64,000 nt of DNA from assembly GCF_000208865.1 (NCBI RefSeq), contig NC_018390.1, forward strand, positions 4,916,270 through 4,980,269, in the 5' to 3' direction. How positions within the stretch are numbered: the first letter of the stretch is position 1; every line of letters begins with the position of its first letter. The notes beneath the pieces are model-generated. The model was not told where the DNA came from, did no database searches, and saw nothing but the letters and a program-made list of their open reading frames with translations. The position numbers and the translations under genes are program-made. This document shows positions 1 through 14,430 of this stretch, piece after piece. The DNA comes from Neospora caninum Liverpool. Lineage: Eukaryota > Apicomplexa > Conoidasida > Eucoccidiorida > Sarcocystidae.

Positions 1-2230
<2,230 letters not shown>

Positions 2231-2296
2231 GCAGGAACGCGCACGCGGTGGCGTCAGAGGTGACGGTCGACGCGGAAGAGCCAGACAAAACAGGGT

Positions 2297-2651
2297 ACAC
2301 AATTTGAGGCGGAAAGGTGTACACACTCTGAGGCGGAAAGGTGTACACACTCTGAGGCGGAAAGGTGTACACACTCTGAGGCGGAAAGGTGTACACAATC
2401 TGAGGCGGAAAGGTGTACACACTCTGAGGTGGAAAGGTGTACACACTCTGAGGTGGAAAGGTGTACACACTCTGAAATGGAAAGGTGTACACAATCTGAG
2501 GCGGAAAGGTGTACACAATCTGAGGCGGAAAGGTGTACACACTCTGAGGTGGAAAGGTGTACACACTCTGAGGTGGAAAGGTGTACACACTCTGAGGTGG
2601 AAAGGTGTACACAATCTGAGGTGGAAAGGTGTACACAATCAGAGGCGGAAG
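2297..2651. repeat. 24-bp minisatellite, 14 full copies plus a partial copy
   Basis: Fourteen consecutive 24-bp units (2297-2632) and a partial fifteenth, built around GGAAAGGTGTACACA followed by MTCTGAGGYG. Units differ at a few positions: ACACACTCTG versus ACACAATCTG, AGGCGG versus AGGTGG, and one AAATGG. The array starts 67 bases after the CDPK stop codon, so it probably lies in the 3' UTR. The period is a multiple of three and the unit lacks stops in most frames, which creates spurious open frames on both strands. Confidence 0.95.
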
Positions 2652-4545
2652 CAATGAGGAAAGAAGGGGGCGAAGAACGCCGTCATGGCCTTGTTCCAGC
2701 GAAAAGAGGGACGCGTGTGCGCGCCCCAGTGGGTTGCAGAGGGGAAAAGAGAGGAGGCAGGTTGCTGCTGTGCTGTGCAAGCAGACCGCGGGCGCGTGTG
2801 AAGGCGGCAGGGCGCAGCGAATTCGGGCGTTTCTGCCGGTTGCTGGCAGGACTCGAATTGCGAGATTGGAAAATGCGAAATCGTAAAACCCAAGAGAGGT
2901 TCGACTCTGAAAACGGAAAAACTACGCGACAAGCGACAGACGGTTGCCGTCGGCCTGAGCGTGAGAAGCGGTGCGAGTGTGGTGCCCGGGTCGCGAATTC
3001 GGATTTTTACCGTTCCAGTTGTTTTGTGTTCAATCTTTGTCTCCAGTCAGGCAACTCGCACGCAGCCCCGAATCACGGCGACTGAACGTTTCTTTGCTAG
3101 AGAGGTGTTGGGCTTCGGTGTACATACACACAGACATCTCCGCGTTCGGTCCGATTCGCAGTCTGTGCAGGGAGAGAGCTCGTGCGAGTGGCTCCCCAGG
3201 TTTTGTGCAAAAGTGCATGTTAAGGAAAGGTGGTTGTGTATGCATTCTTGTCCGCTCAGATGCGCATGTCTCTGTCTCTATATGTTGATACATGTGTTGG
3301 GGGGAGACGTGAGGGACACAGGAATCGCGCCGTGGTGGCGACTCCAGGCGACGGAGCAGCCAAGGAGACGAATGCAGCAGGCCTCAGGCGAGGGGACGGC
3401 GAAGCGCAGGAGGAACGAGAGAAACGAATCAAGAGAGGACAGAGGAAACGCGGAAGACGTGGAGCGAGGACACAGGTAGACGCATGCACGCGAAGCGCTT
3501 TGTGTCTCCAGAGACGTGTTGCTTCCGGGTGCATGTATGTGGTCGCGAGGGGATGAACAGCACTCGCGGCTGATCGAGGTGGAAGAACAAGACAGAGAAG
3601 TGCTCGTGTGTCCACGCTTTTCTGGCTCCCCTTATCGTTTTTTCATTGGTTTCAAATCGAGAGTCTTTCTTCCGTCGCTCCCCCGTTGCTGCCAACCGGA
3701 GACCCGTACACCTGTGTATGTGGGAGTCGGCTGAGACGCCAGCAAGGACCGTCCCGCATGTCGCGATAGAGCGGGTTCGGTCTTGGGCGCTCGGCATCGC
3801 GTCATCACCGGAGCTTCTCTGCAGATTTGTATATGTGAATTCGCATTCTTTCGCTTCCTCTTCATCAAAGATTTTTTTGGTTTCCAGGTTGCCTTTCTCG
3901 TCGGTACGCTTTCTCGACTCCCCCAATGTGCGTGTGCCCGGAAACACCTGCTGTCATCTCTCCCTTCTAAGTCGGCGCCCCGCCTGTCCATTTTTCCTCG
4001 TTCAATTTTCTTTCCTGCCCTCAAATCTTCCTGACAAAAAACGTGCCTTCTTTGTGTGTCCCCCCCAGTTTCATATTTCTTTGTACAGAGCTCGCATGTT
4101 GTGGTTTCGAACTGTTCCCGGTCTCTTTCCGTGGGGGAGTGATGGGTTCTTGCGAACTTTCCGGACCGACAAGTCCAGCATTCTTTTCTGCGCTGATCGG
4201 TCTTCTCCGAATCCACGCTTTTTCTCACAGGAACGCACACCGAGAGCAGCCTGTCGACGCGAAGCATCTGCGGCAGACTTCTGCCGCGCATGCAGGTGGC
4301 GACTCCTCAGTTTAAGCAGAACTGTAGTTTATCGGGGCTGAAGTCCGCATGATCAATCAAAACGTTTGTTCACCCACCGGTTCCCTCCGTCCATGGAAAT
4401 CAAAAGAGCTTTCACGGATTGTACTTTCGAAACGTGATTGGTTCACTCTCTGAGATAGCTGGCCGACGACGGCTCGTGGGCTCTGCCGGCTCGGGCCACG
4501 CAGCACATCTCCTTTTTTTCTCACCTACAAGGCCTTCACACAACC

Positions 4546-4574
4546 TCAGAATACATATATACATATGTATATAC

Positions 4575-4607
<33 letters not shown>
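4546..4607. repeat. (TA)n microsatellite with TACATATG interruptions
   Basis: Degenerate ATACATATGT units lead into a pure TA run from about 4580 to 4607, in the 3' flank between CDPK and the sigma gene. Confidence 0.9.
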
Positions 4608-4614
<7 letters not shown>

Positions 4615-5491
4615 TGAAACCTAATATGCTGGAGGGGTTCCGGTTTAGAAGCGCGAAGAAAGCGACACTGCGGGTAGTGTAATCTCTTAGGTTGTCGACG
4701 CCTGTCTCCGCCAGACGGAAGCATGCACACTGAGTCGGGCGTGAAAGGGGTAGAGTGTCCAGTCGAGAGGCACGAAACGCGGGTGTTTTTGTGGGCTCTC
4801 TTCAACAGAATTCACCAGTTCTGCGCGGGCCCCGCTGCCTTCCGTGCACGGAGGCGTAGACGAGGACGAGCTGCTCGACCGTCTGAACAGGCGGACGGGG
4901 CACAAAAGCCGCTCTTTGAAATTATGGGCGTGCACAGACAGTTGGATCCCTGTTTGCATGCATAAAATCGAAAACAGAACTCAAAGACCCCACGAAATCG
5001 ATCGCGAAGCGTATGTGGCGCCTCGGAACGAAACAGAACAAAATTCTCAGCATCGAATGTTCCTCAGGAAAACAGGCTCGGGCTTCGATGACCCAGGCCT
5101 TTGAAAATCCCTCGTTCACCTTCCTGTCCCCTCCGTGTTTCCAACCTGGACCCTTCCCGGTGTTGCTCCGCACTTTCTCTTCGTTCCCTCTGTGTCCACC
5201 GTTCCTTCCCTGCTCAGCGCTTGGTTTTTGCCTTCCACTCTTCCCTCTTCAGCTTTTCCGCGTTGACTTCCCTGCCGTCCTCGCCTGCATCTCCCTCCCC
5301 ATCGACGCCATCGGCAGGCGTTGTCCTCTCACGGTCTCTCCACTGCCGTGTCTGTTTCTGCCTCACACTGCGCACTTCCCTCTCATCCACGCCCCTCGCC
5401 TCCCTCTCGGCCCGATCCTCCTTCTTCTTTTCCGTCGCGTCAGGTCTCTCCCCAAGTCTTCTCCGCGTCCCTTTCTGCTTTTCTCCAGCCG

Positions 5492-6402
5492 TCACTCAAA
5501 GCCCTGTTTGGTGCTTGCTGCGAGGCACAACTGGAGAACCGCGCTCTTCCTCTGCACGACCTTCTCGAGCGCGTCGGGGCTCGCAAGGCCCTCGCGTCTT
5601 TCCTCCGGACTCAAGCTCTCGAGGATGCGCTTCACCTCCGCCTCCTTCATCTTCTGGATCGCCTTCTTCAGCTTCTCGTCCACGCAGTCCCCGACCATGA
5701 ACTGCAGCGTCTGTGCCTGCACTGCCTCCTTCTCTTCGCCCCAACCGGCCGAAGCCGCCGATCTGCCTGGAAACGCATGCGGCTCCGAAATCAGCGCTTG
5801 AACCATCCGATACTCGTCCGGCTGCAGCGACTCCGCGGCCAAGTCGAGAACCTGCGTCTCCAGTTCAGTCTCAAACATCTGGTTGTCGCTCTCCGCCGAG
5901 TCTTCACTCGCCAGCAAATCTCCCACAGTGTCCTGCCGGTCGTCTGACAGACACGAAACGCGAGAAAGAAAGAGACGTGGTGGAGACCGAAGCTGCAAGA
6001 GTCTCGCAGTCGGCACGCCTCTCGCCTGCGCGCGCCTCGCCGCTAGGCCGGGGAAAAAGGGGAAACGCGAGTCAGGAGAAAGCGCGCGAAACGACCGGCC
6101 ACGCAAAAGAAAGAGTCCACGCGTCGCCGAGAAAGCGAACACAACCGCAGAATTCGTAGCCAGAGACGGAGGGTCGATCCACAAAACGGAGCCCGCCATC
6201 TATACAGAAGGCGCCGAGCCTCGAAAGAGACGAGACGGTTGTGGATTTTTGTCTTCGTTCGCTGGAGAGGAAGAACTGAAGCGAGTGCTAGGCTCTTCTT
6301 CGAAAACACTCGACATGAACCCACATCTTACATGCAGATTCACACTCACACACAGTGTCCGCTCACACGCGCCAGGCCCCATAGACCCCATTTATGTATA
6401 CA

Positions 6403-6440
<38 letters not shown>

Positions 6441-9400
6441 TTGATGGGTTTCACGAAAATCGGATTTTGTTGCTATTTTCAGTAGTTTGTCTGCGGGGCC
6501 TGGACAATCCCCCGCGCATGCGGCCCAGTCACGTTTTCACAGATTGGTAACACCACTGCCCGCCATTGCCGTCATTGATCATTGATCGATATATACATAC
6601 ATACATCCACATACATACATAAATACATATATATATATATATATATATCTGGGGATTTAATTTATACGCATTCCCCCACGAATCGCTGTTCAAGAGACAT
6701 GTGTGCGAAAACAAAAAACATATCTATAAGGCTCTTTGGCGTTCGTTCCCTTCGGTTCCCTCCCCATGCTTACTTGGATCTTGGCTGCCGTGCGGCCCGC
6801 CGAGTTCGGCCTCGAGAGCGGTCGCCGCCTTGGTAGCCACGCTGATGTCTTGCCACTTGTCGAGCGAAATTCCGAGGCGATCTGCGACTTCTGCCTCGGT
6901 CGGTTCTCTTCCCAACTCCGCATATAAGCCGTGCGACGCCTTGCGACCTCGCGCGGCTTCTCTCCACCATCGCCACGGAAACTGCGTGACTTGTCTCTTT
7001 TGCTGCTCCCAGTCTACCATGGCGGTTCGCATCCACAGCCAGTACGCGACGCTGGGCGGCGGCGGGAGTTCGGGGAGGGGCGCTGCAGATTGGCCGATCT
7101 CTCTTTTGTTCTCCAGTCGCGGAGAAACGTCGTCCTCCGCAGACCCAGTCTCGTGGGGATCCTCGATCTTCTTCCTCCCCTTCCTCCCCCTCTTCGTTTC
7201 CTTCACAAGCGTCCAGCCTTCCTCCCCGTCCTCGTCCCCACCCTCCCGGGCTTCTTCGTCTCCTCCTCCTTCTCCTCCTTCTTCTTCGTCTTGTGTGTTT
7301 GCGGCCGAGGCTGCCTTGAGGAGGCGCACGCGCCTTCGCATGGCGGTGCGCGCGTGGCGTCTAAGGCCCTGGCGAATTCCCTGCAGGGCGACGAGGAGAA
7401 GTTCCATTTCTTCCTCGTTCCGCTTCTCCAGGAGCGCTCGAATGGCGTCGTAGTCCCCCTGGTCCTGGTACAGTTTTCTCTGCTGGGCTGCAAAGATATT
7501 CGCGCTGCGGAAGCGGCGCACAGCCACAGTGGCGAGCGGGTGGAGGCGTCGCAAACAGACATCCAAGAGAGCGCGCGACTCGCGCAGCTTCTCCCCCAGC
7601 AGCTTCACGTCTCCGCCCGTGGCTGCTCCGGCCCACTCCTCCAGAGTCGGTGGGCGTCGCGCTCGCAAAGTCTCCACAGGGGCTTCCTCTTCGTTCTCCG
7701 ACCCTTCGAGCGTCGCGTGAATCGCCTCCACGCGCAAGAGAGACAGCAGGCGCGCGTACTCCCTCTTCGACACCAACTTGCCCACCGCCCACCTCGTCTC
7801 GGGCGAGTCGTCCAACGCCTCGTCTCCGTCTGTGGGCGGCGGGCGCGCCGGGTCGCCTGAGGCTCGTCTGCCAGTGGCCCGCGCGACCTGCGCCGGGATG
7901 GTCTCGCCTTGCGTCCCCGTTGCTCCGTCGCCATATCCAGACGCTCTCTCGAAGGGAGCGGGTGCGAGAAACCGATCGCTGGCCTCGCCTTCCTGCTCAG
8001 AGGCGCGGACAGCGTCACTCGGGCCCACCTCCACTGCGCCCTCCTGATCGCCGCCTCCACAGCTCCTTCCCGGCTCGTTTCTCGCCGCTCCATTTCGCTC
8101 TTCAATCTGGAGATGAAGCCTCGCGGAGCCGGCAACCTTCCTCTGCCTCGACGACGACGCGTCGCCTGTCTCCACGGGACCTTGCCCCGTCCCTTTCTCT
8201 TCCCCCGCGGAAAACGCGTCGCCCGGCGCTGACGCCGAGACTCCTGCGTCTGTCCTTCTGCGTTTCCCGGGGCTTCGTCGTGCCTCGTCGGTTCCTCTTC
8301 CCTCGTCTGCCGCGCGGCCGTCGCACTCTCCGCGCTGCCCCAGCACGCGGCCTCGATTCTCTCGGTGTTTGCGCAGTCTGTCCTCGTCGCTCTCGTGGGC
8401 GCAAGAGCTTCTGTCTCCTCGCGTTTTCCCCGCGGGACTGGAGGAGTCGCCAGGGCGAGAGTCCGCCTTCTCTCCACTGCCTCCGGAGCTCTTCGCTTCC
8501 TGAAGCGAAGACGTGGGCGAGGCGTACGCGAGCGTCACAAGATTCTTGAGGTATTCCGGGCTCTTTCCAATCCCCCGCGCCCACGCGTCCCAACTCATCA
8601 GGAGACGGCTGTCGCGAATTCTCTCGTACTTTTCCAGTTCCTCCAGAGCTTCTTCTCGGCTCTTCTTGGCCACGGAAGATGCAGGGCGAGGACCGACAGA
8701 GACGCCCCCATCGCCGCTCTCTCGCTCCACCTGCTGTGCGTTCAAACTCTCCAAACACTCCCCTTGTCGCTCTCCTCTCTCTCTAGACGCTAGCTCAGCG
8801 CCGCAGTCGGCCTCGGCGCCTCGCCGACTTGCCGCCAGGCTTCCAGACCTTCCTTCCCCGTCTCTGCCTGCCTTCGTCTCCCCGTGAGAAGAACACAGCC
8901 TACAAAGGCACAGGCGTCTTCCAGGGAGAAGCGCAACGTGTGAGGCGGCAGTTGGTACCCCACAGATTGCCTCGGGCCCCGCCTCAGGCGCCGACTCCCC
9001 TCCTAACCAACTTGCGAGAGAAGAGCGAGAGTAAACTTTCCGGTCGGCTCGTCTTGTCCCTCGACTCCTCTTGTCGCCCACAGCGGAAGCGACTGCGCCC
9101 GCCTGACTTGGAGAAAGCCCCGTTTCCTCGCCACGAAGGTTGAAAATCCCACCGCGCGCATGCTCCCCGCTGTTCGGTTTCAGCCACCGGGAAGAGGTCG
9201 GAGGCGCATGCGCGTGGCAGCCCGAACGGGAGTCTCGCGCCCGACAGGCGAGACGAATCCGACTGCGGCTGCTTTCTCTGCGAAGGCTACACTGCACCAG
9301 TGAAGAGAAAAGACCGTTTTGCTCGTTCAAGGAAGAGCCGCATGGTGTCAGGAAGGCCGCCACGGTGTGCCTGTCTCCGGCTGGTCCCCAATTGTCTCCG

Positions 9401-9942
9401 AAAGGAAAGGGACAGGAAAAGGCGCGTTTCTCTCTGGGCGCGACAACAAGGCACCTTGCGGGGACATGTCTCTCCAGATTTCTGACTTGGGGAATGGCGC
9501 GGCTGAGCCCCGGCGAGGCGCCTCGGTCGTTTTCGCGGAGGTTGTCGAACTCCGAAACGCGTCCACGGGGAGGCGGAGAAGACAGCTGGAAAGACGGCGG
9601 ACGGTCGGGCTTCGAATCGACGGAGGCGTGGACCTGAAGACAGGTGGGGAACCGGCGGTCAGCATACAGGGGCCAGAGAGCGGAAGGAGGCGGAAACGGA
9701 ATGGACTTCTTCGCAGGCAAAGAAGACTGGGGGGAGGGAGGAAGAAGAGGTTGAGAGAAAAGAGCAAGGCGAGAGACTGGGATCGCGCGGACTGCGTCGG
9801 AAGCCCAAAGGAAAGCCGCAATGAGCAAGACAAGTTTGGAAACGAAGCTGTTGACGCGAGGCCGCGCGGGAGAGAAAGACTCAGACCAGAAAAAGGAGTT
9901 GACCCTCCCTTCGAAGCAGCCGGCAGGAGGCGAACAGAACAT
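5492..9942 (-). CDS. sigma-70 family RNA polymerase sigma factor, putative apicoplast-targeted
   Basis: Two exons, 9942-6774 and 5943-5492, join in phase 1 across a GTAAGC...CTGTCAG intron to give about 1206 residues. Residues 37-47 are a hydrophobic core (KLVLLIAAFLW), and the following Ser/Pro/Arg-rich region fits a bipartite apicoplast leader. A long disordered part follows. Sigma features lie near the C-terminus. A region 1.2-like PTLEEWAGAATG (about 765) leads into a helical 2.1-like stretch. A region 2.4-like YWLWMRTAMVDWEQQKRQ begins at about 967, and region 3.0 is ELGREPTEAEVADRLGIS (about 1009-1026). The splice completes the usual linker ending DRQDTVGDLLASED. Region 4.1 may remain as LQPDEYRMVQALI, but I cannot see a region 4.2 helix-turn-helix. 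An acidic insertion (about 885-960) splits region 2. The protein should direct the plastid-encoded polymerase to apicoplast promoters. The family call is strong; the targeting is inferred. Confidence 0.82.
6406..6438. repeat. (TA)n microsatellite in the sigma gene intron
   Basis: A pure TA run followed by TGCATTGATG, within the single intron of the sigma gene (5944-6773). Confidence 0.9.
6585..6651. repeat. compound (TACA)n/(TA)n microsatellite
   Basis: ATACATAC-type tetranucleotide units run into a pure TA tract, also inside the sigma gene intron. Confidence 0.85.
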
Positions 9943-11853
9943 CTCGCTCTCTTTCCGTGTCCCCTCTCAAATCGACAAAGAGGAGGAAAGACGACGAAAT
10001 CGGACTGGGGCTGAAAAACCCAGCGAGGAACTCGCCGCCGCATGCATGTGGACGGGGTGGTGGGCAGGAAATAAACCAACGAGAAAAAAAAGAAAGCGGC
10101 CGAAACGGAGACGCCGAAGGGGACTGGAGACAAACAAGGCGAGTCACTAATGGCCAGGAAAGGAAAATCCCATGGACGGATTTTCCCTCGTCGTGGGTGC
10201 GGGCCGTCTCGCCGCCCAGGAGCCCGCAGGGCCAGGGGGCCGTGTTCCGCGGTTCATCCAGAAACGCGATTTTCTGGCCTCGCTTTTCCCCCCTTTAAAA
10301 TGCTAGGACGGTGCGGAGCTCGACGACGAAAAGAGAGACGGAGAAATCTGATTTGCCGCTCTCTTCACGCGAAAGAGTGCCAGCCTCAGAAGCCGCGCAA
10401 ATACGCGGAACAGCCGCGGGGTGCGCAGGCTGTCTTTGCGGCTAGACGAGACGAAAAGAAAAAGCGAAAAGGAGAGGAAGAGAGAGAGAGGGGAAGCAAA
10501 GAATCGAGTGAAGGAAGCAAATCGCGGGCGGCCGGTTCCCCCGCCGACCTCCCTCCATATCTCCTCCAGCTGGTCTCTCTCGTTTCTCAATGCCTTTCAT
10601 GCATGCACTGACGAGACAAGACACGGAACCCCGGAACATAACAAACCTTCCCAGACTTTTTTTGAAAACGGAAAACAGCCTCTTAAAGATGCAGACGCTT
10701 GGCCATACAAACGCACATTAAGTTGTGGCATCTCTCTGCCCGCCGATTTATGTGGAATTCTAGTCGCCTGTTCTTGCCCAGCCGTCTCTGCCGGTATCCT
10801 CGCATGCGGCATGAAGGGAAAAATATAACCCCCACTGACTACAAACTTGGCGCACCACACAAAACTGACAAAACAATCCAGGCAGGTGCTCAAATTTAAA
10901 TATATAATACAACTACACTCTTGTATGTGTGCGTGTAGATGTTCGGATCTAAGTGTGGCTGTGTATTGCGTAGGGGTAGTGCCAAAGAGTTTCGGCATGA
11001 AGAAGAAGCGACAGAAACAAGTGTCCTATCGTGTTGTAAAGCTTAGTTACCTTGCGTGACTGATCTCAAATACGTGTGTCTCTCTTTACGGATGTGAGGT
11101 TACGATATATATACATATAAATACATATATATATATACATATGCCTACGAAGTTACTCCTCGATCAGTATATGTACATCTATGTAGTAGAGATCTATGTG
11201 TATACAGATGTACCGGCTGCGTCTGGACGGCCGCTGTGTCTCGTAATGTCGTTTACAAGGACAGGATCCTTGTTCTCATTTCACAATATATCTGCAGCTC
11301 CACCGGAGAGACTCTCAAATCGGTAAGCTCTTCAGCGTTGAAGCTTCGTGCTGCTACCCCGAATCGCAGACCGTTTTTTTTTTCCGAAGCTGAAGAGCCA
11401 GGACTGGACCTGAAGAAATCGCATACCCTCAGCGCATGCAGAACCGCGGCTTTCAGCGCATGTAGTCGGCTTTCCACCACAACACACTCAACACGGGAGA
11501 AAAGAAAAGGACGGCACGTAGAATGTAAATGCCAGAAAGCCGCGGAAGCAACGGGACTTCAACTTCTACATGAAGATGGCGAGAGCCGAGAGCTCAGAGG
11601 GGCGAACTTGACAGGAGGCTCGGTTGAAGGGTACAGACCCTGCTATGGCGAGAATTGGGAGATGAGAAAACAGTGAGACGGAGCGTTTGATGCGGCGCGA
11701 CAGTGAGTCAGGACACCGCGACGCTCTCGCACAGACAGAGACATGGATCCGGTCAGAGAGAGCCAGAGGACGCCAGCAGGAAGGATAGTGAGACCTAGAA
11801 CGAGAAATAGAGGCGGAGAAAGTCTTCGCTTTGTGCGATGATTGTACCAATGT

Positions 11854-11918
11854 ACATATATGCATATGCATGCATATACATATATAGATATATTTATATA
11901 TATATATATTTATTTATC

Positions 11919-11951
<33 letters not shown>

Positions 11952-11960
11952 GTATATTTG
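11854..11960. repeat. TA-rich imperfect microsatellite cluster
   Basis: Mixed TATGCA, TATATATT and TATATG units over about 100 bases, in the centre of the sigma/E2 intergenic region. A smaller TA-rich patch lies at about 11,104-11,141. Confidence 0.85.
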
Positions 11961-13320
11961 GGGATATACTGTTCTGGGCTCCATATATTGGATCTTTGTC
12001 TGAGATGTTGCGGCCTGGTTCTAAGCCTCTGGTTCTTTCGCGAGCCTGGAAACGCTGCAGCTGTGTCACGCCTGAAAGATCGAGTCAAAGGCTTTCTCGT
12101 TTTCGTCGGCATTTCGGCCCCTTCTCACTCTCACTGTCAGAGACACGGCGAGACGGAGGCGCACCTGGCGCAACAGTAAGGGGGACAGAGCGAGAGAACG
12201 TCAGAGGGACAACGAACCAGAGAGAGAGAAAAACGACCAGAGGGAGAGAAATAAAAAAGGAGAGAGAGCGAGAGATGTGCGACTCTCGCACGGGAGACGA
12301 GAAGCGTGAAAAGGAGGAAAAACGGCGAAGCCATGGAACTGAGAGTGAATCACCGAGACGGCGCATTCTGATGGGTGGCCTTTCCTGTCGGTGGTTTCGG
12401 CGTTTGTGTGAAACTGTGAAGGGCGTTTTTGTCTCTTTCTCTCCATCTTTCTTTCCCGTTTTTATGTCGGCCTTCGATATCCATCTTGGGTTTCTCCTCG
12501 ATGCTTTCTCCTCGTTTCCCCGCGGGTCTTCGATTCTCCGGCCCCAAAGACTCCCCCCGAACACAGAGAGACTGGGGCGTCGGTTGCCTGTCTCCGAGCC
12601 GCACGCGTCTTGAAAGATGGCGAACAGGCAAGCGCGAGCGACACAGGAGAGACACCGCTGGCAGGGGAGTGTGTAGAAGAGACAAGCGGAGGAACGATTT
12701 TTTCCCCGGTTTTTTCGTCTCTCCCCGTTGAGATTTGTTTCCTTTTCGTCTTTTCCGCTCAGCGGAAACATCTCTGCTCGTCCTTTCTTCTCCCGTCTCT
12801 TCCTCGTTCCACGAGCCCCCAACTCGATTCTTTCTGTCTCGTTTCCCGGACGGGTCTCTCTCCGTTCTTTCCCATCGTGTCTCTGCAAATACATCCACAC
12901 TGAACCCTCGCGTCTGACTGTGTGTGTTCGCTTCGTCTCTGGCCGTTCTCCCCGTTTGCGCCCTGTCTCTCCCTCGAATATCGCCTCCTTCTTTTTCTCT
13001 TTTTCTGCCCTCCCGCCTCTGCGCTTGACCCCGTAGAAGGCCGCTTTTCTGGCGTCAGTTCTTTCGCTGTGCTCTCTCTTCTTCTTCTTGTCCGTCTGTT
13101 TCCTTCTGTCCTATACCTCCGTTGATCTCTCCTTTTGCCTTCTTTTGTCTCTTCTCTGTCTCCCTCACCGTCCGTTTCCTGCGCTGCCTCTCCACCTTCC
13201 TCCGCGCTGAGAAAAACTCGTTTTCGTTGTCTCTTCTGTCCTGCCGCATGCAAACGGCCCCGCCGTCCAAACACTTGCAACTGCTTCGCTTTCTTCCGTT
13301 TTTCGGCCACGTTTGCACCC

Positions 13321-13359
13321 GACACAAAAACGAGACACAAAAACGAGACACAAAAACGA
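13321..13359. repeat. 13-bp tandem repeat, three copies
   Basis: Three perfect copies of GACACAAAAACGA, followed by a degenerate GACAGAAAG, about 350 bases before the E2 start codon. This is probably 5' UTR or promoter DNA. Confidence 0.9.
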
Positions 13360-13708
13360 GACAGAAAGGCCCCAGCGAGGCAGATCGGCATCCGCAGTAT
13401 GACGGGGAGCTGAGACAAAACAGAGAGCCGGCGGAGCTCGGAACCGACACAGGGAGAAAAAAAACGATCCACAGGAAACGCGAGATTTCCTCGCGCCTCC
13501 GCGCCCGGGGAGAAAGGCTCTTCTCTTCCTTTTTCCCCTTGTCGATTTCATCGACCGACCGACCTGAGAGGAAGCGCCTCCCCTCAAAGGCTTGCGTCTT
13601 CCTCTTTGCCGTGTCAGGATCTGCCTCTGTGTGTCCAGATCTTTCCGGTTCTCTCCTAGATGCTCGGTTCACCCTGTGGCCTGGACTGTGTCCTCTCTTC
13701 ACTTCAAG

Positions 13709-14389
13709 ATGGCGCCGTTTTCACCCGTCCTCGCCCCGGTCTCCCTCTTCCTCGCGGTCGTCTCCTCTGCTCTTGCGCTCCAGCTGACGCCGCCTTCTTC
13801 GTCTCCGCTGGCGTCCTCCGCCCCCCTCCCGGGAGCTCCAACGCTCGGCTTTGTCTCCTCACCTGTCTCCTCTCCTTCCCTCGTTCTGCCTGCGTCGCGC
13901 CCTCCCTTCTCCCACGCCTCCTCTCCTGCGACATCCGCAGCCGCCGCGTCGACAGGACAGGCTATCAATGCGGTCGCGTCTTTCCACAGAGGCGAGCGGA
14001 GATGTGGACGCGACAGTGCGCAGGCCTTCTGCGCCTTCGGTGCCGGACGCAAACAGCAGACAGTCCTCGGCGCGAAGCTTCTGGGATCCGTCCAGGAAAT
14101 CGCCATGCCTGCTCTCTCCAGCACCATGAAGGAGGGGAGAATCGTCACGTGGTCAAAACAAGTCGGCGACCGCGTCGAGGTCAGCCCGCCACTCCTGAGA
14201 CGCACGGAGCTCTCTGGATGCGTCACTCCCCAAACCAAGACGAACCGTCACCTCGCATCTTAGATGAAACAAAAAACACACGCGGCGCTGTGCAAACAAA
14301 GGCCGCAACCTGGAGCCTCTCTGTCGACGGGAGACGCACTGACGCACAACACACGTACCCACTGCGCCAGAAATTTACTTCCGCGCCAC

Positions 14390-14430
<41 letters not shown>

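Larger units (their letters stand above)
2231..5491. other. 3' flanks between the convergent CDPK and sigma genes
   Basis: Apart from the 24-bp minisatellite and a (TA)n tract, I see no supportable gene. Open frames here are short and have no protein-like composition or splice logic. The plus strand is purine-rich at about 3340-3480 and strongly pyrimidine-rich at about 5100-5500. The stretch should hold the 3' UTRs of both neighbours. Confidence 0.5.
9943..13708. promoter_or_regulatory. head-to-head intergenic region between sigma factor and PDH-E2
   Basis: This 3.8-kb stretch separates the two start codons and holds no supportable gene. It should contain both promoters and 5' UTRs. Base composition changes abruptly near 12,365: the plus strand is purine-rich at about 12,180-12,360 and pyrimidine-rich at about 12,375-13,680. 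It is purine-rich again at about 10,080-10,530, next to the sigma start. CGTCTCT, the reverse complement of the WGAGACG element described in T. gondii promoters, occurs at 12716-12722, 12794-12800 and 12934-12940. TGAGACG occurs at 11674-11680. Transcription start sites are not visible. Confidence 0.45.

Noticed and set aside
6931..8549. Plus-strand frames of about 300 codons opposite the sigma factor
   Set aside because: Antisense shadows of a GC-rich coding exon. The minus strand has the recognisable domain and the leader.
12085..13472. Minus-strand frames of 271 and 237 codons before PDH-E2
   Set aside because: Composition is almost entirely Arg/Glu/Lys/Ser from C/T-rich DNA read in reverse. 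No domain, and the place suits 5' UTR.
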